Shown piece by piece: positions 1 through 11,369 of a DNA stretch of 64,000 bases. The stretch lies in the NCBI RefSeq assembly GCF_036320965.1, contig NC_092289.1, positions 19,869,778 through 19,933,777 on the forward strand, read 5' to 3'. Below the pieces are notes generated by a model that was not told the DNA's origin, searched no databases, and saw only the letters and a program-made list of their open reading frames with translations. Every line of letters starts with the position of its first letter. Position 1 is the stretch's first letter. The DNA comes from Panulirus ornatus (taxonomy: Eukaryota > Arthropoda > Malacostraca > Decapoda > Palinuridae). A program made the translations under genes and the position numbers.

Positions 1-168
1 GTGAAGAAAATGAAAACCAGAAAGAGTAAATTTGTGAGAAAACTTAAATAACTGAGTAAAAATAAACAGTTTTAGAAAACGGAGATAAGAGAAAACGAAT
101 TTGTGAGGAAATCTGAATAAGAGAAAACGAGTTTTGGGGGAAATAGACGGGAAACAGTTTCTGGAGAA

Positions 169-173
<5 letters not shown>

Positions 174-248
<75 letters not shown>
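174..248. repeat. (TA)n microsatellite
   Basis: Pure TA tract of about 75 bp, followed by a short GATA/GATG-type degenerate tail to about 275. Confidence 0.97.
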
Positions 249-250
<2 letters not shown>

Positions 251-424
251 ATAGATAGATGGATAGATAGATAAGAGAAAACGAGTTCGAGGAAAATTGG
301 ATTAATGTTGTGGAAAGACTGATCAGAGCATTCAAGTTTGTGGGGAAAACTTTGAGGAAATGAATAAGTAAAAAAAAAAAAAAATAGTGGAAGAGCAACT
401 GCGAAATATCATCGCGTTTAGGGG

Positions 425-725
425 AGTAAATAGACAGGATGAATGAGAGCGAGAGGAGGGGTTGTGGCGAGTGAGAGGACAAATGAGAGTGAGAGGAGGT
501 GATCGTCGTGAGTGAGAGGACGAATGAGAGTGAGAGGAGGGGTTGTGGCGAGTGAGAGGACAAATGAGAGTGAGAGGAGGTGATCGTGGTGAGTGAGAGG
601 ACGAATGAGAGTGAGAGGAGGGGTTGTGGCGAGTGAGAGGATAAATGAGAGTGAGAGGAGGTGACTGTGGTGAGTGAGAGGACGAATGAGAGTGAGAGGA
701 GGGGTTGTGGCGAGTGAGAGCGAAA
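425..725. repeat. 81-bp higher-order minisatellite (41+40 bp dimer)
   Basis: Two related half-units alternate. Both begin AATGAGAGTGAGAGGAGG; one continues with GGTTGTGGCGAGTGAGAGG and the other with TGATCGTGGTGAGTGAGAGG. Starts at 482, 523, 563 and 604 give spacings of 41, 40 and 41 bp. The combined 81 bp is divisible by three, so minus-strand frames stay open across it; this is a repeat artefact, not a gene. Confidence 0.9.
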
Positions 726-784
726 AGCATTCGGGTGAATGGTGATATCATGATCAGAGCTGGGTGTGATTAATGAGGTGGGGA

Positions 785-897
785 GTCCGAGCGAGGTAGC
801 CACGGGCAGTGGCGTAACCTCCCGCACAGCTAGTGATAATGGCCAAGTTTCGCGGGGACGTTCGAGTCCGGCAACTGAAAAAAAAAAAAAAAAAAAA
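785..897 (+). mobile_element. tRNA-like SINE fragment with poly(A) tail
   Basis: A tRNA-like head contains GGTAGCCACGGGCAGTGG (A-box-like, about 796-812) and GTTCGAGTCC (B-box-like, 860-869). It is followed within 8 bp by about 20 consecutive A residues (878-897). An internal Pol III type promoter followed by an A-rich tail is the standard layout of a tRNA-derived SINE. The A/B spacing is longer than in a tRNA and only one copy is seen here, so the call is tentative. Confidence 0.4.
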
Positions 898-1033
898 GTT
901 GGCGAGTGTTTCGTGAGGTGAGTTCCCCCCCTCCAGGCTGAGGTCGAACTCACGGTTCCTCCGCCCAATGGGCTTTTGGAATACGTGAGGGTGGTACTGT
1001 CGTTCGGTGGTTGGTGTGTTGTTTGTGTTAGCT

Positions 1034-1046
1034 AGACCAATCAGAG
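1034..1046 (+). promoter_or_regulatory. CCAAT box in GC-rich upstream block
   Basis: ACCAATCAGAGG is a canonical NF-Y type CCAAT motif. It sits in a locally CpG-rich block (about 1020-1420) roughly 550 bp upstream of the putative first coding exon. No convincing TATA box was seen between them. A promoter role is inferred from position and motif only. Confidence 0.3.
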
Positions 1047-1590
1047 GCGCGCGTCCCTAGTGAGATGTCTGTGGCGGGTACACCGTCGTTATATGGCGAA
1101 CTACCCGTTAAGCACCGGCTAACTACCGGCTTAAAACGAGCAGAGGGGGGCGGGCGGGGGGCGTGGATGAGGCTGGTGTGTCAGCGGACTCACAAGAGAG
1201 TTTGGGTGGGCGGGTTGCCTGCCGTGAGGGCCGTGTTAGGGGCAGATGGGGAGCGGCGGCAGTGTGCGCCAGGCAAGCGTTGCGAGTGGAGCGAGATTCG
1301 TCCCGTTGGCCATCCCCGTCTCACTGAACTGACTCCTCTCACTCACATCCTCCCTCCTCCTCCTCCTCCCACCTCCCACCTCGTGCGTCGTGCCCCTCGT
1401 CCGTGGCAGTTGGTTTTACACCGGTGGTGTTGGCAGAAGGAAGGGTTGGTGGGGGCCTCTTTCGCTCTGTGTGGTGTGTGGATCTTGTAGCCAGAAAGTT
1501 CAACTTTGGATTGGTGAGACAGATCACTGATTCGTCGAGACTTGCAGGTGCCGCCCTGATCGCCAGTGGTTCGTCGACGTGTTTGCCAAG

Positions 1591-1639
1591 ATGCTCCTCA
1601 GGTTAGCCACGTCCCTGGCTCTCCTCGCCCTCTTACAAG
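1591..1639 (+). CDS. Putative first coding exon of a secreted or membrane protein (signal peptide)
   Basis: ATG at 1591 opens a 16-codon stretch, MLLRLATSLALLALLQ. It has one basic residue followed by an uninterrupted Leu/Ala-rich hydrophobic core, as in an ER signal peptide. It runs directly into CAAG|GTAAGT, a near-perfect 5' splice donor at 1640, leaving one base of the next codon (phase 1). Phase-1 introns just after signal peptides are common in animal secreted and receptor genes. The start has A at -3 (CCAAGATG). An in-frame TGA at 1528 with no earlier in-frame ATG makes 1591 the natural start, and reading through the donor stops immediately (TAG). A GC-rich block with a CCAAT box lies upstream. 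No later exon was recognised, so the product family is unknown. A chance hydrophobic mini-ORF beside a chance donor remains possible. Confidence 0.5.
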
Positions 1640-1740
1640 GTAAGTAGCCACTTGGTGTTCCCGCTTCTGATACCCTCATTGACCCCATGTGGTGGCGGGC
1701 GTGGGGTTTGTGGTAACGTGAATGGGGCGTTTGCTAGTTC

Positions 1741-1768
1741 GTGTGTGTGTGTGTGTGTGTGTGTGTGT
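1741..1768. repeat. (GT)n microsatellite
   Basis: Fourteen GT units just inside the putative first intron. Confidence 0.95.
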
Positions 1769-1779
1769 CGGGGTGTTCG

Positions 1780-2700
1780 TCAAAGTGGGTGTATGCATGT
1801 GACAGTGGTTATGGGGGATTTTGGCAGTGGGTGTTGAGCATGTGACACTGGGTGTTGGGACTTTTAACAGTGGGTATGATGTTTGTGGCAGTGGGTGTTA
1901 GAGCTTGTGACACTGGATGTGAAGCTTGTGACACTGGGTGATGGGGCTTTTGACAGTGGGTGTGAGGCTTTTGACAGTGGGTGTGAGGCTTTTGACAGTG
2001 GGTGTTGAACTTGTAACAATGGATGTTGGGACGTTTAGTATTAGGTGTGAGGCTTGTGAGAGTTGGTGTGAGGCTTGTGAGAGTTGGTGTGAGGTTTGTG
2101 AGAATGGGTATTGGGCTTGTAACCGTGGGAGGGAGGCTTGTGACAGTGGATTTGTTTGTCTTGTGACAGTGGGTTTTGGGTATGTAACAGTGGGTGTGAG
2201 GCTTGTGACATTGGATTTTTGGATTGTGGCAGTGGGTGTTTGGGCTTTTGACAGTGGGTAAGAGGTTTGTGACACTGGGTGTTGGGCTTGTGACAGTGGA
2301 TGTTGAACTTATGACAGTGGGCGATGGGGCTTTTGTCACTGGGTGTGGGGCTTGTGCCAGCGGGTGTGGGGCTTGTGACAGCGGGTGTTGGGCTTGTGAC
2401 AATGGGTGTGAGGCTTGTGACAGTGGGTGTTGGGTTTGTGACAGCGGGTGTTGGGATTATGACAGTGGATGCTGAACTTGTGGCAGTGGGCGTTGGAGCT
2501 TTTGACACTGGGCGTGGGACTTGTGACCGTGGGTGTTGGGGTTTTTGACACTGGGTGTGGGGCTTGTAACAGTGGGTGTGAGCCTTGTGACAGTGGGAGT
2601 TGGGCTTGTGACTGTGGGTGTTTGGGGCCTATGACACTGGATATGAGGCTTGTGACAGTGGGTGTTGGGCTTGCCACAAGTAAGCGTTGGGGTTTGAGTA
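1780..2700. repeat. About 21-bp minisatellite array (GTGACAGTGGGTGTTGGGCTT type)
   Basis: About 40 diverged units based on CTTGTGACAGTGGGTGTTGG, mostly 21 bp with occasional 22-24 bp units. Because 21 is divisible by three, all six frames carry long cysteine-, threonine- or histidine-rich pseudo-ORFs such as ACDSGC and SPTPTVT repeats. No splice or codon evidence supports coding. Confidence 0.92.
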
Positions 2701-2854
2701 CGACGGACATACACATGTGTCGCACCGTCGCGGTCGGGGGTTTAAGTAAGGTCTTCATGTAATTTGAAAATGATTTCATCGAATAAGTCGCGATTCACTT
2801 GTTCGTCACTACGTATTTCAGTACAGTAACAGTTCCTTCTTCTGAGACGGCAGG

Positions 2855-3014
2855 CTCGCTTGACGTACGAGTCGCGCACGTACACTGCACGGGCCTCCTG
2901 GGGTCAAACCAGCATAGGTTCGACTCCTGGTTGGTGGCAGTCGGTCCACAGTCCACCCAGCTGTTCATCCTCCGCTCAGGGGCTGGTCGATCAGATGGGT
3001 TGCTGGTATAGGCT

Positions 3015-3017
<3 letters not shown>
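2855..3017 (+). mobile_element. tRNA-derived SINE, copy 1 (family with (TG)n tail)
   Basis: Shares an ordered set of blocks with the copies at 34433 (+) and 14912 (-): CGCACGTACAC, GGGCC-CCTGGGRTCAAACC, the B-box GGTTCGACTCC (2917-2927), then GGTCCACAGTCCACCCAGC and TGTTCATCCTCC. It passes directly into (TG)n at 3018. The 5' tRNA head is degraded here compared with the 34.4-kb copy. Confidence 0.75.

Positions 3018-3061
<44 letters not shown>
3018..3061. repeat. (GT)n tail of SINE copy 1
   Basis: Pure GT tract directly abutting the 3' end of the SINE. Confidence 0.95.
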
Positions 3062-3065
<4 letters not shown>

Positions 3066-3352
3066 AATAATGCAAGGAGTAACATACAGGGTACATATAT
3101 ACAAAGTAAATTGATGTTGTAACACTCTTACTGTAACACACAGATGATATTCCCACAAACTGGTAGGGAAAGATGGAATTCACCCTTCTCTCTGACGTTT
3201 GTCCTGGACCTGAAATTCATACAAATTGGTCATATTATACTTAGCTGTGTGTAAAGCCTCATGCTCTTCCAACACAGTGTTCCAGTAACTGAATATCTTG
3301 CCCTGCGAGAGGGCCACGGGAGGGGTCCCAGTGGTCGTGGTGGCAAAGGGAG

Positions 3353-3354
<2 letters not shown>

Positions 3355-3426
<72 letters not shown>
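3355..3426. repeat. (GA)n microsatellite
   Basis: Uninterrupted GA tract of 72 bp. Confidence 0.97.
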
Positions 3427-3429
<3 letters not shown>

Positions 3430-3864
3430 AATGTAGGAACAGGGGCAAAGTGTGTCAGGGGTGAGTGTATTGCAAGTGTGCCCCGCGTCCAACGCGCGTG
3501 TTTGGGCGAATAATTCAGGGGTGTTGCGACGCATTAGCCTGTGCCGAACGAGGGTGACCCCCGGCACACTCCAAAGTAGCCCAAATATAGATGTGTTTCC
3601 TGGGTATTACCTCAGCCCCAGCACCGTCCAGGGCTGGAGTCGCTGTGGCTCTTAGGGCCGAGACTCGTTCCTCCGGCAGCAAGACTAAAGGAAAATTTGA
3701 TCCTCTTTTTCTCCGTAGTGATGCGCGTTCGGCCGTAATTAATGTAATTCAAGGTGTTTTCGTTTCCTGGGTGTTTGTGTGGTCCTGGTGCTCTGTTGGT
3801 ATTGACGCTGTGGTAGTGTTGAACCAGGTGCCGCTCGACGTGAGAGGTGTCGAATCTTCTCTCC

Positions 3865-4140
3865 TCCTAGATGACAGTGGTGTTGAAACCTCCCTCCATA
3901 GTCTCAGACGATAGTGGTGTTGAGCCCTACACCGTCCCAGATGACGGTGGTGTTGAACCCTCCACCGTCCCATATGACAGTGGTGTTGAACCCTCCACCG
4001 TCCCAGATGACAGTGGTGTTGAACCCTCCACCGTCCCAGATGACAGTGGTGTTGAACCCTCCACCGTCCCAGATGACAGTGGTGTTGAACCCTCCACCGT
4101 CCCAGATGATAGTGGTGTTGAACCCTCCCCAGATAACCAT
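3865..4140. repeat. 33-bp minisatellite
   Basis: About eight units of GACAGTGGTGTTGAACCC plus TCCACCGTCCCAGAT. The last two to three units are slightly diverged. The unit length is a multiple of three, so three frames read as 11-residue repeats (DDSGVEPSTVP and similar) without stops. Confidence 0.95.
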
Positions 4141-4823
4141 GCTGATGATAATAACTAGAGTCAGAACTAAGTTGTGGAATGATTTTCTCGTGCATACATG
4201 CTTTTTTCCCTTAAATTCTCCGTCAGTGACAGATGGTTGGCAAATAGATATTATGTTGCAGAGGCAAACGGCTCGTTAACTCATCTGAAATACGAGCGTC
4301 GTGATGTACAGTTGCCTTGTACACAAGTGGGACTGACAGTCGTCAAATATTTTCCTCTTTTTTATGGTTCCTGCGAGCTAGCTATTTATATCATCTGTGG
4401 TAACATTGGCTCGTATTTTTCCTCTAACCTGACCCCAGCAGATTAAGAGGCACTCTTAGATATAAGCATAAGGTTATTGCTAATGTGTTTTACGAAAGAA
4501 GTTTGATATTTATAAGATTAATAGATAAAAGTCCCGTTCTTAAATCACATTTCATTTTTTGTGAGTGTGTTTTTGTGTTTGAATTGTGGGTAAAGATAAG
4601 TCCCCCCCCTCACGTCGCGTCGTTGGCCTTCCGTCGTGTTTCGACACTGGCACATGACGTATTTTTAAGAGAGTGTATCCTCGTGTCGCATCGGGTTTGT
4701 ATCCCTGTACCGTCGTGTTAACGCCTCTTGCATGTGTCTTGTTCAGGAACACGGTGCCTGACAGTGGCGGTACGTACACGCTCCACTTTCCCTTTTCTTT
4801 TGTCGCTTTTCTTTACTCCCTCG

Positions 4824-4825
<2 letters not shown>
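4141..4825. other. Unique sequence, no gene recognised
   Basis: Non-repetitive, moderately AT-rich. An 82-codon open frame at 4198-4446 (+) has ordinary composition but no recognisable domain and no clear splice context. Confidence 0.5.

Positions 4826-4888
<63 letters not shown>
4826..4888. repeat. (GT)n microsatellite
   Basis: Pure GT tract of 63 bp. Confidence 0.97.
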
Positions 4889-4890
<2 letters not shown>

Positions 4891-5359
4891 CAGGGGAATC
4901 GGGAAAAATGATATAAAAGAAAGGCTGTCTTTCACCATTTTGAAACACCAAGGAATGATATTTTGTTTCGCGTATTGTGCTGTCAATATGCCTCTGCTAT
5001 TTTCAGGAGATTTCGTAAGTTTCAGTGAAAGTGCCAACCCCCCACGAGAGTCGTTTTTCCTCCCTGTTGGCTTTTAAAAAATTTTTCTTTTTAATTTTTC
5101 GTTAACTTGGCTTTGTTGGATGTTAATGGGAAGCGATGTTTTGGGAGGGAGGCAGGCAGGCCAGAAGAGCTTTCGGTTTCGTTCTCTTGTTGGTGGCCCG
5201 TGGAAGGTTTCTACCTTTATCTAGAAACCTTGCTGGTGGGGTTTCTAGTCCCTGCAATAGACGCGATGGGACCCCCACCCCACACACGACATGTTTTTGG
5301 GGTGTGATAAACTTGGCCTTTAACCTCGCCCTTAAATAGTTGTCGGATCAGAGGCAAGG

Positions 5360-5765
5360 CCATGATGCCCATGGGTCTTACCGTCGTGCTCAAGGGTCAT
5401 ATCGTCGTGCTCATGGGTCGTACCCTCGTGTTCAAGGGTCCCACCGTCGGGTTCATGGGTTGTACCGTCGTGTTCAAGGGCCATACCGTCGTGCTCAGGG
5501 GATCATACGGTCGTGCTCAAGGGTAGCACCGTCCTTGCTCGTGGGTCGCACCCTCGTGCTTCGGGGTCGTACAGTCATGCTCAAGGGTCGCACCGTCCTT
5601 GTTCATTGGTCGCACCTTCGTGCTTCGGGGTCGTACTCGTCGTGCTCAAGGGTCGCACCGTCCTTGTTCATGGGTCGCACCCTCATGCTTCGGGGTCGTA
5701 CCGTCGTGCTCAGGGGGAGGTCACACCGTCTTGCTCGTGGGTCACACCGTGGTGTTCAAGGAGTT
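5360..5765. repeat. Dispersed 21-bp minisatellite family, locus 1 (+)
   Basis: About 19 units of CGTGCTCAAGGG followed by TCGTACCGT. Variants include GCTTCGGGGTCG and CCTTGTTCATGGGTCG. The same unit recurs at many other positions in the window. Confidence 0.93.
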
Positions 5766-6133
5766 TCAGGATCCACGCCTCTCCAGTCTGATCTCTGACC
5801 GTCCCACGCTCTCATCTGGAGATGTGTCAACGCTGCTGACGCGTTCTGCTGGGCCCAACAACCCTCCTCGCGATGGCTCCGGATGCAACAGTGCCCTTGT
5901 TACATCCACCGTTCTGCTACTCTGTCAGGGAAGCTTGTGATGCCCCTTCCTCCCTAATGTCTGGTCAGCTCTAGGTGGAAGGTGACGTGCTGCCGTGTAG
6001 TGCACCTACACGATTTTTTTTTTCTCTCCTCCAGGCTTTGTAAACTTTGTAGATGAAGTTGACAAAGGTATACATATATATGTATCCTGAGAGATCCTCC
6101 GTGGCACTCGTGTCTAGGGCATTAGAACGAGTG

Positions 6134-6135
<2 letters not shown>

Positions 6136-6181
<46 letters not shown>
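6136..6181. repeat. (CA)n microsatellite
   Basis: Pure CA tract of about 46 bp. A shorter TG tract lies at 6451-6471. The sequence between them is unique. Confidence 0.95.
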
Positions 6182-6184
<3 letters not shown>

Positions 6185-7024
6185 ACCATCGACCACTAGA
6201 TCAACTCTAGTTTGTGAGGCCAACAACGTTCACGAACTAATTTAACAATTACGACAATTTCTCGAGAGTAGCAACGAGTTGAAAAGATTACGTGAGGGCT
6301 AATTGATACCCCCCCCCCCCGAATGAGCAGTATCAGTAATGCCTGTGCTTGTGGCCTGAGTTTCCTTGCACGCTTAACTCCTGCCGTGGAATTAGTTCAA
6401 ATCTGCAGGGAGCATGTATTGAATAACCGTTACTGACCCCACAAAACTCTCTGTGTGTGTGTGTGTGTGTGGGAGGGAAGAAAAAAAAATACTCAAAGGA
6501 ACCACATTAAAAGGGAGGGTATTCTTTCTTCCTCCCTGGGAGACTGAACGGTTCAACATTTTTTTTTCCCTCGTCTTTTTTTCTTTTTTTCCCCTCCCCT
6601 TCCTCCCTCTCTTGGTCGTAAGTGTTCCGACCTGGTCGAACCTTTGAGGGGGTTGGTGGGGGGGGGGGAGGGGATAAAGTGCGGTATTATGCAGCTGCGA
6701 GACGTGTTGCACCCGTGATGGTGAGCGATTGTCAGTGTATCGATCACCATTTAATGCCACGGTTTGTGTGAATAAGCCCAGAAGGACCCTTCGCCAGGAC
6801 TATCACCTTCAGTAGCGACAACCCCCCCGCGGTAATCACTAGTCTGCCGGGGCGCAGGCTTTTAAAAGGTGGGGGGTTATTGGGGGCCGGGTGGCAGAGG
6901 AGGCATTAGTGCATGTCCAGCTTTGAGGCGAGGGGCTTTTGAAACCAGTGATACAGGTAATTGCCCGGTTGCACTAAACGCGATCACCAGCTTTTGTGAA
7001 CGGTTATACGGTAATCACCACTGT

Positions 7025-7062
7025 ACACACACACACGCACGCACACACACACACATACACAC
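7025..7062. repeat. Imperfect (CA)n microsatellite
   Basis: CA tract with CG and TA interruptions. Confidence 0.9.
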
Positions 7063-7898
7063 GCTGTCACTTGGCTATGAGCAAGAACCCCGTCAAGTTT
7101 CCATGGCAAATTTATCGATGAGGGAAAGTATTGGAAGCGGGTGTGTACGTACACTAGCGCCTGGTGGCTGGCGCTACATCATTCAGCCGCAGGAGATGGA
7201 TGGGTAAGGCAGGTGTGTGTGTGTGGGGGTTGGTGGTGTCCCTTCGGTGCGCCAGTCACAGGGCCAGCCACTGACAGGCCGCCACCCCTTTGAGGCTTGG
7301 GGACTGGCAGGGTCACTTTACCCCCCCCTCCGGTAGTCACCAGTTCATCTCGAAGGGGGGGGGGGGGATCCTGGGAGGGTTGTGGGTGAGACGGCTCCAG
7401 TTACTGGCCCACACCGACCCCGAGGACCACCCCAGGTGCCCCCAGACAGCATCCTGGACGGAGACCACATCATACTCGTCACCTCCGTCATGTTTCATTT
7501 TCGGATCCATAAATACCATTTCCACTTTTCCTCCTCCTCCTCCACCACCACCACCACCACCGCCTCTTTTTTTTTTTCTTCTTCTTCCCCTGAACCGTCG
7601 ATCTTTGCGGTCGATGCTGGCTGCAACACACCCACGCTCCTCGAAAATCCTCCCTTCTCATCTCTTACTTCGCCGCAGCCTGTGTTTTATGTCCTCCCCG
7701 CACCACCACCACACTCCCCGCTTGCGTCTGACGAGCTAATCCACCCGTGAGCTTCCCCCCCCCCCCCCTTCTCTCGTGAGAGATCTTAAGACACATTTTT
7801 CTTTGGCTGTAGACAGAGGTAGTACAGTCCTTGCGTCCGCCAATCCAGTCTTTCGTCAGGGATGCCTTTACCCCAGACCACCAAAACATACGACGTGG

Positions 7899-8008
<110 letters not shown>

Positions 8009-8107
8009 CACCTCACCTCACCTCTCGCCCTCACAAAGCATCCATTCCCTTCACCTTAGCCTCAGCAGCCTCACCATGTCTCGCCTTTCGTGTTGCCTTC
8101 GACGTCC

Positions 8108-9050
8108 TTAGGTGATCACGCCTAGCATGAACCCCCTCCCGCCGCCCCAAGACATTTGGCGCCTCCTCGAAACGCTCCTCCCACCCCGTTGCTTATGTAG
8201 CTCCCTCCCCCACACCTGTCGTGTCCTCTCCTGCAGTTAATTCTGCTCTCGCACGTCCATTCATTTTCATTAGATTGCACTCTCATTTTTCATCCGGAAC
8301 TTCCTTCCCCCCCTCCCCTCTCTTCTGACTATGCTAAATATTGGTTTTGGTTCGTTCTTTCCTGTTTTACCTTCGTATTACAGTTTTGGTCTGTTTATTT
8401 TCAGTGCGAACCCTCCTGTTGCATACTCTCGTGGTAGATTATATTTTACATTTGATTTCCATTTCAGACCTGCATTCCACACTGTAATTCCCATATTTCT
8501 CACGTCTTTCTCTCTCTCTTTCTCGGGCCGTATATTTCTCACCATCTTTGTCCTCAGCTTGTCCAAGAATATTTCTTCCTCAGTACATTCACTCCACTGT
8601 ATTTTCTTCGTCCCTGCAGCACTTTAGCTTCACATTTAACGCACTCCTTTTGATACATCCCCTCTTTACCCTCTCAGCTTTTTTTTTTTTTTTTTTAATT
8701 TCTCACCCTTCTGACTCCACATCCCCTGTACTTTACTCTCCTCCATTGTCCATCCGCCTTTCTCTTGTCCTTACCCGGTCTGCCCAGCACCGGGACGAAG
8801 CGTTGCCGTAGTGTGCATCCGTTCCGTCATTACCCGTCAGGTACGTCCCATGCCCGGGTTGGGTTGTCTCCTACTCTCCACAGTAACCACTTCGACAGTA
8901 TTTTTCTCTTACCTCGACCCCCGCCACCGCCCTTGGGGTAGGCTGCGACTCCTCCTCTGTTGGTGAACTGAAGATTTCAGCAATGCGTGTTCTACAAGGG
9001 AGGGAGGGAGGAGGGGGGGTGGGTGTCGACTTTTTCCAGTGCAACTGGTG
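8108..9050. other. Pyrimidine-rich unique sequence
   Basis: CT-rich on the plus strand, with T-runs (for example 8681-8697) and no recognisable gene. Open frames on both strands are short and of biased composition. Confidence 0.5.
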
Positions 9051-9053
9051 CGT

Positions 9054-9054
<1 letters not shown>

Positions 9055-9125
<71 letters not shown>
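9055..9125. repeat. (CT)n microsatellite
   Basis: Uninterrupted CT tract of 71 bp. Confidence 0.97.
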
Positions 9126-9127
<2 letters not shown>

Positions 9128-9454
9128 ACGCTGTTCTCACCATCTCTCTCTTTCCATCCCTTACCGTCGTCTCGCTCTCCTCTTACCCCCCACCCCATCC
9201 AAGACAGAGAATAGTTTCCCCCCCCCCCTTCCTCCCTTGATGGCGATACTCTTATTCTTCTTGTCTGCGTGGACGTTGACCTTGACCCTCATCGCATCGA
9301 CCTCCGTCCGACCTGACCCCCTCTTCACGAGTGACCGACCGCGAGCGGTGGGTCAACCTCGTCTTCCTCCTCACGACAGCATTGTTGCCGCCAGCCCCCA
9401 TCATCTGCTCCTCGCGTCAGCCAGTCAGCCAGCGGTGGTGCCCGGCAGACCCAC

Positions 9455-9585
9455 CTCCGCTTCATACCACCTCCGCTTCATACCACCACCGCTTCATACC
9501 AACTCCGCTTCATACCACCGCTTCATACCACCTCCGCTTCATACCATCGCTTCATACCACCTCCGCCTCATACCCACGACCAGCA
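9455..9585. repeat. 16/13-bp minisatellite
   Basis: About eight units of CCACCTCCGCTTCATA; two or three copies lack three bases (CCACCGCTTCATA). Confidence 0.88.
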
Positions 9586-10224
9586 AGTCGTATTGCCTGC
9601 CACACCAATATCCTTTCCCACCGGGCACGCAACCCCCCGCCCTCAGTGTCAAGGGTGGCGTACCACTCCCTCGAGCTGCTGCTGCTGCAGCTTCCTCACT
9701 CTCACCGCCTCCTCCTTGTGTCTCTTAATCGTTAAAGTCCTCAGAGGCTTATTTTTTCTTTTTCGAATTTCTTTTCCTGTGGATTTACTGCCGCAAAAAA
9801 ATTCGGGTTTCCGGGCGGGCGAATAATCTGGCTGGCACACTCACGATATCTGGGCGGGCGGGGGGCCTGTAAAACACCAGGTTTAACAAGCAGTAAGATA
9901 TTACGTATTATGAATAAGGAAAAAAGAGATAGACACAAATTTGCCGGTAAGTAGGGATAGATTTCGCCTAAGCACGGATGGCTTTTCGCATGTGTTGGTG
10001 GGGGATCGGTTTTTATGTTCCATGTTCTGAGAAGAGACGGGAGTGTGGGGGGGGTGTGTGTGTGCTGGATGAGGTGTGCTATACGGATAAGGATGCTGTG
10101 CGGATAACGGTGCTGTTCGGGTAACGCCTCCTGGGATAATTACTGATGTCCGGATAACAGAATGTCGTTTGTTATTGCGACTAATGATGGCTCTCTTGTT
10201 AACCTAACGAGCGACTTAGTTTAT

Positions 10225-10850
10225 CACACTTGCAGCTGTTCCTGTACCTTTCCATCCGTCTTTGCACCTTTCCAGCTGTTTCAGTATCTTTCCAGCTGTT
10301 TCGATATATTCTCGGTTGTCCCTGTGCGTTCTCAGGTGTTCCTGTACACTTCCCAGGTGTTCCTGTACATTCCCAGCTGTTCCTGTACATTTCCAGGTGT
10401 TCCTGTACATTCCCAGCTGTTCCTGTACATTCCCAGCTGTTCCTGTACATTTCCAGGTGTTCCTGTACATTCCCAGCTGTTCCTGTACATCCCCAGCTGT
10501 TCATGTACATTTCCAGCTGTTCCTGTAAATTTCCAGCTGTTCCTGTACATTCTCAGCTGTCACTGTACATTTCCAGCTGTTCCTGTAAATTTCCAGCTGT
10601 TCCTGTACATTCCCAGCTGTTCCTGTACATTCCCAGCTGTTCCTGTACATTCTCAGCTGTCACTGTACATTCCCAGCTGTTCCTGTACATTCCCAACTGT
10701 TCCTGTACATTTCCAGCTGTTCCTGTAAATTTCCAGGTGTTCCTGTACATTTCCAGCTGGTCCTGTACATTCTCAGCTGTTCCTGTACATTCCCAGCTGT
10801 CACTGTACATTCCCAGCTGTTCCTTCACCTCGCCAGCTGTTTCCCCACTG
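10225..10850. repeat. 21-bp minisatellite array (TTCCTGTACATTCCCAGCTG type)
   Basis: About 29 units with little divergence; the variants are ACATTTCC, AAATTTCC and CACTGTACATTC. Each unit contains CAGCTG. It is open in several frames (FPAVPVH and GMYRNSWECT repeats) because the period is divisible by three. Weaker GGATAAC-type units precede it at about 10070-10160. Confidence 0.95.
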
Positions 10851-11246
10851 ATCCTGTGCCTTCCTCGCTGTTCCAACATCCTTCCCTGCTGTTCCTTTTG
10901 GGGGAAGACTGATAGGGGGGTGAGGGGAGATTATGGGGTGGGTAAGGGGAGACTGTATGAAGCATGGGGGGGGGGGACTGGGAAGGGTAAGGGGAGACGA
11001 GGAAGGACGAGGGGTTGACCAGAGAGGGGTAAAGACAGACAAGACAGGATGAGGGGGGACAGTTGGCAGGGGGCGGGAGTAAAGACGATGCTGCCGTCAA
11101 ATGCTTTGCCATATTAGCCTGTATTCTGACGGTAAGGGAATGACAACATACAGATGGCAAAATACATACAGTGACGTACCTCAGGTACGCTTGGTAACCC
11201 ACACAACCTATTTTGAAGGCAGGGATTTTAGTTCTCTCGGTAGCTT

Positions 11247-11366
<120 letters not shown>

Positions 11367-11369
11367 GAC

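Noticed and set aside
72..968. 298-residue minus-strand protein
   Set aside because: Translation of the 81-bp minisatellite plus a TA tract and poly-A/T runs.
1785..2780. Cysteine-rich ACDSGC or Thr/Pro-rich repeat proteins
   Set aside because: Pure consequence of a 21-bp minisatellite; all frames are equally open.
9240..9728. Plus-strand frame starting MAILLFFLSAWTLTLTLIAS, signal-peptide-like
   Set aside because: The hydrophobic start is followed by a translated 16/13-bp minisatellite and low-complexity Ser/Pro. No splice or conservation evidence; the pyrimidine-rich strand readily encodes Leu/Phe/Ser.
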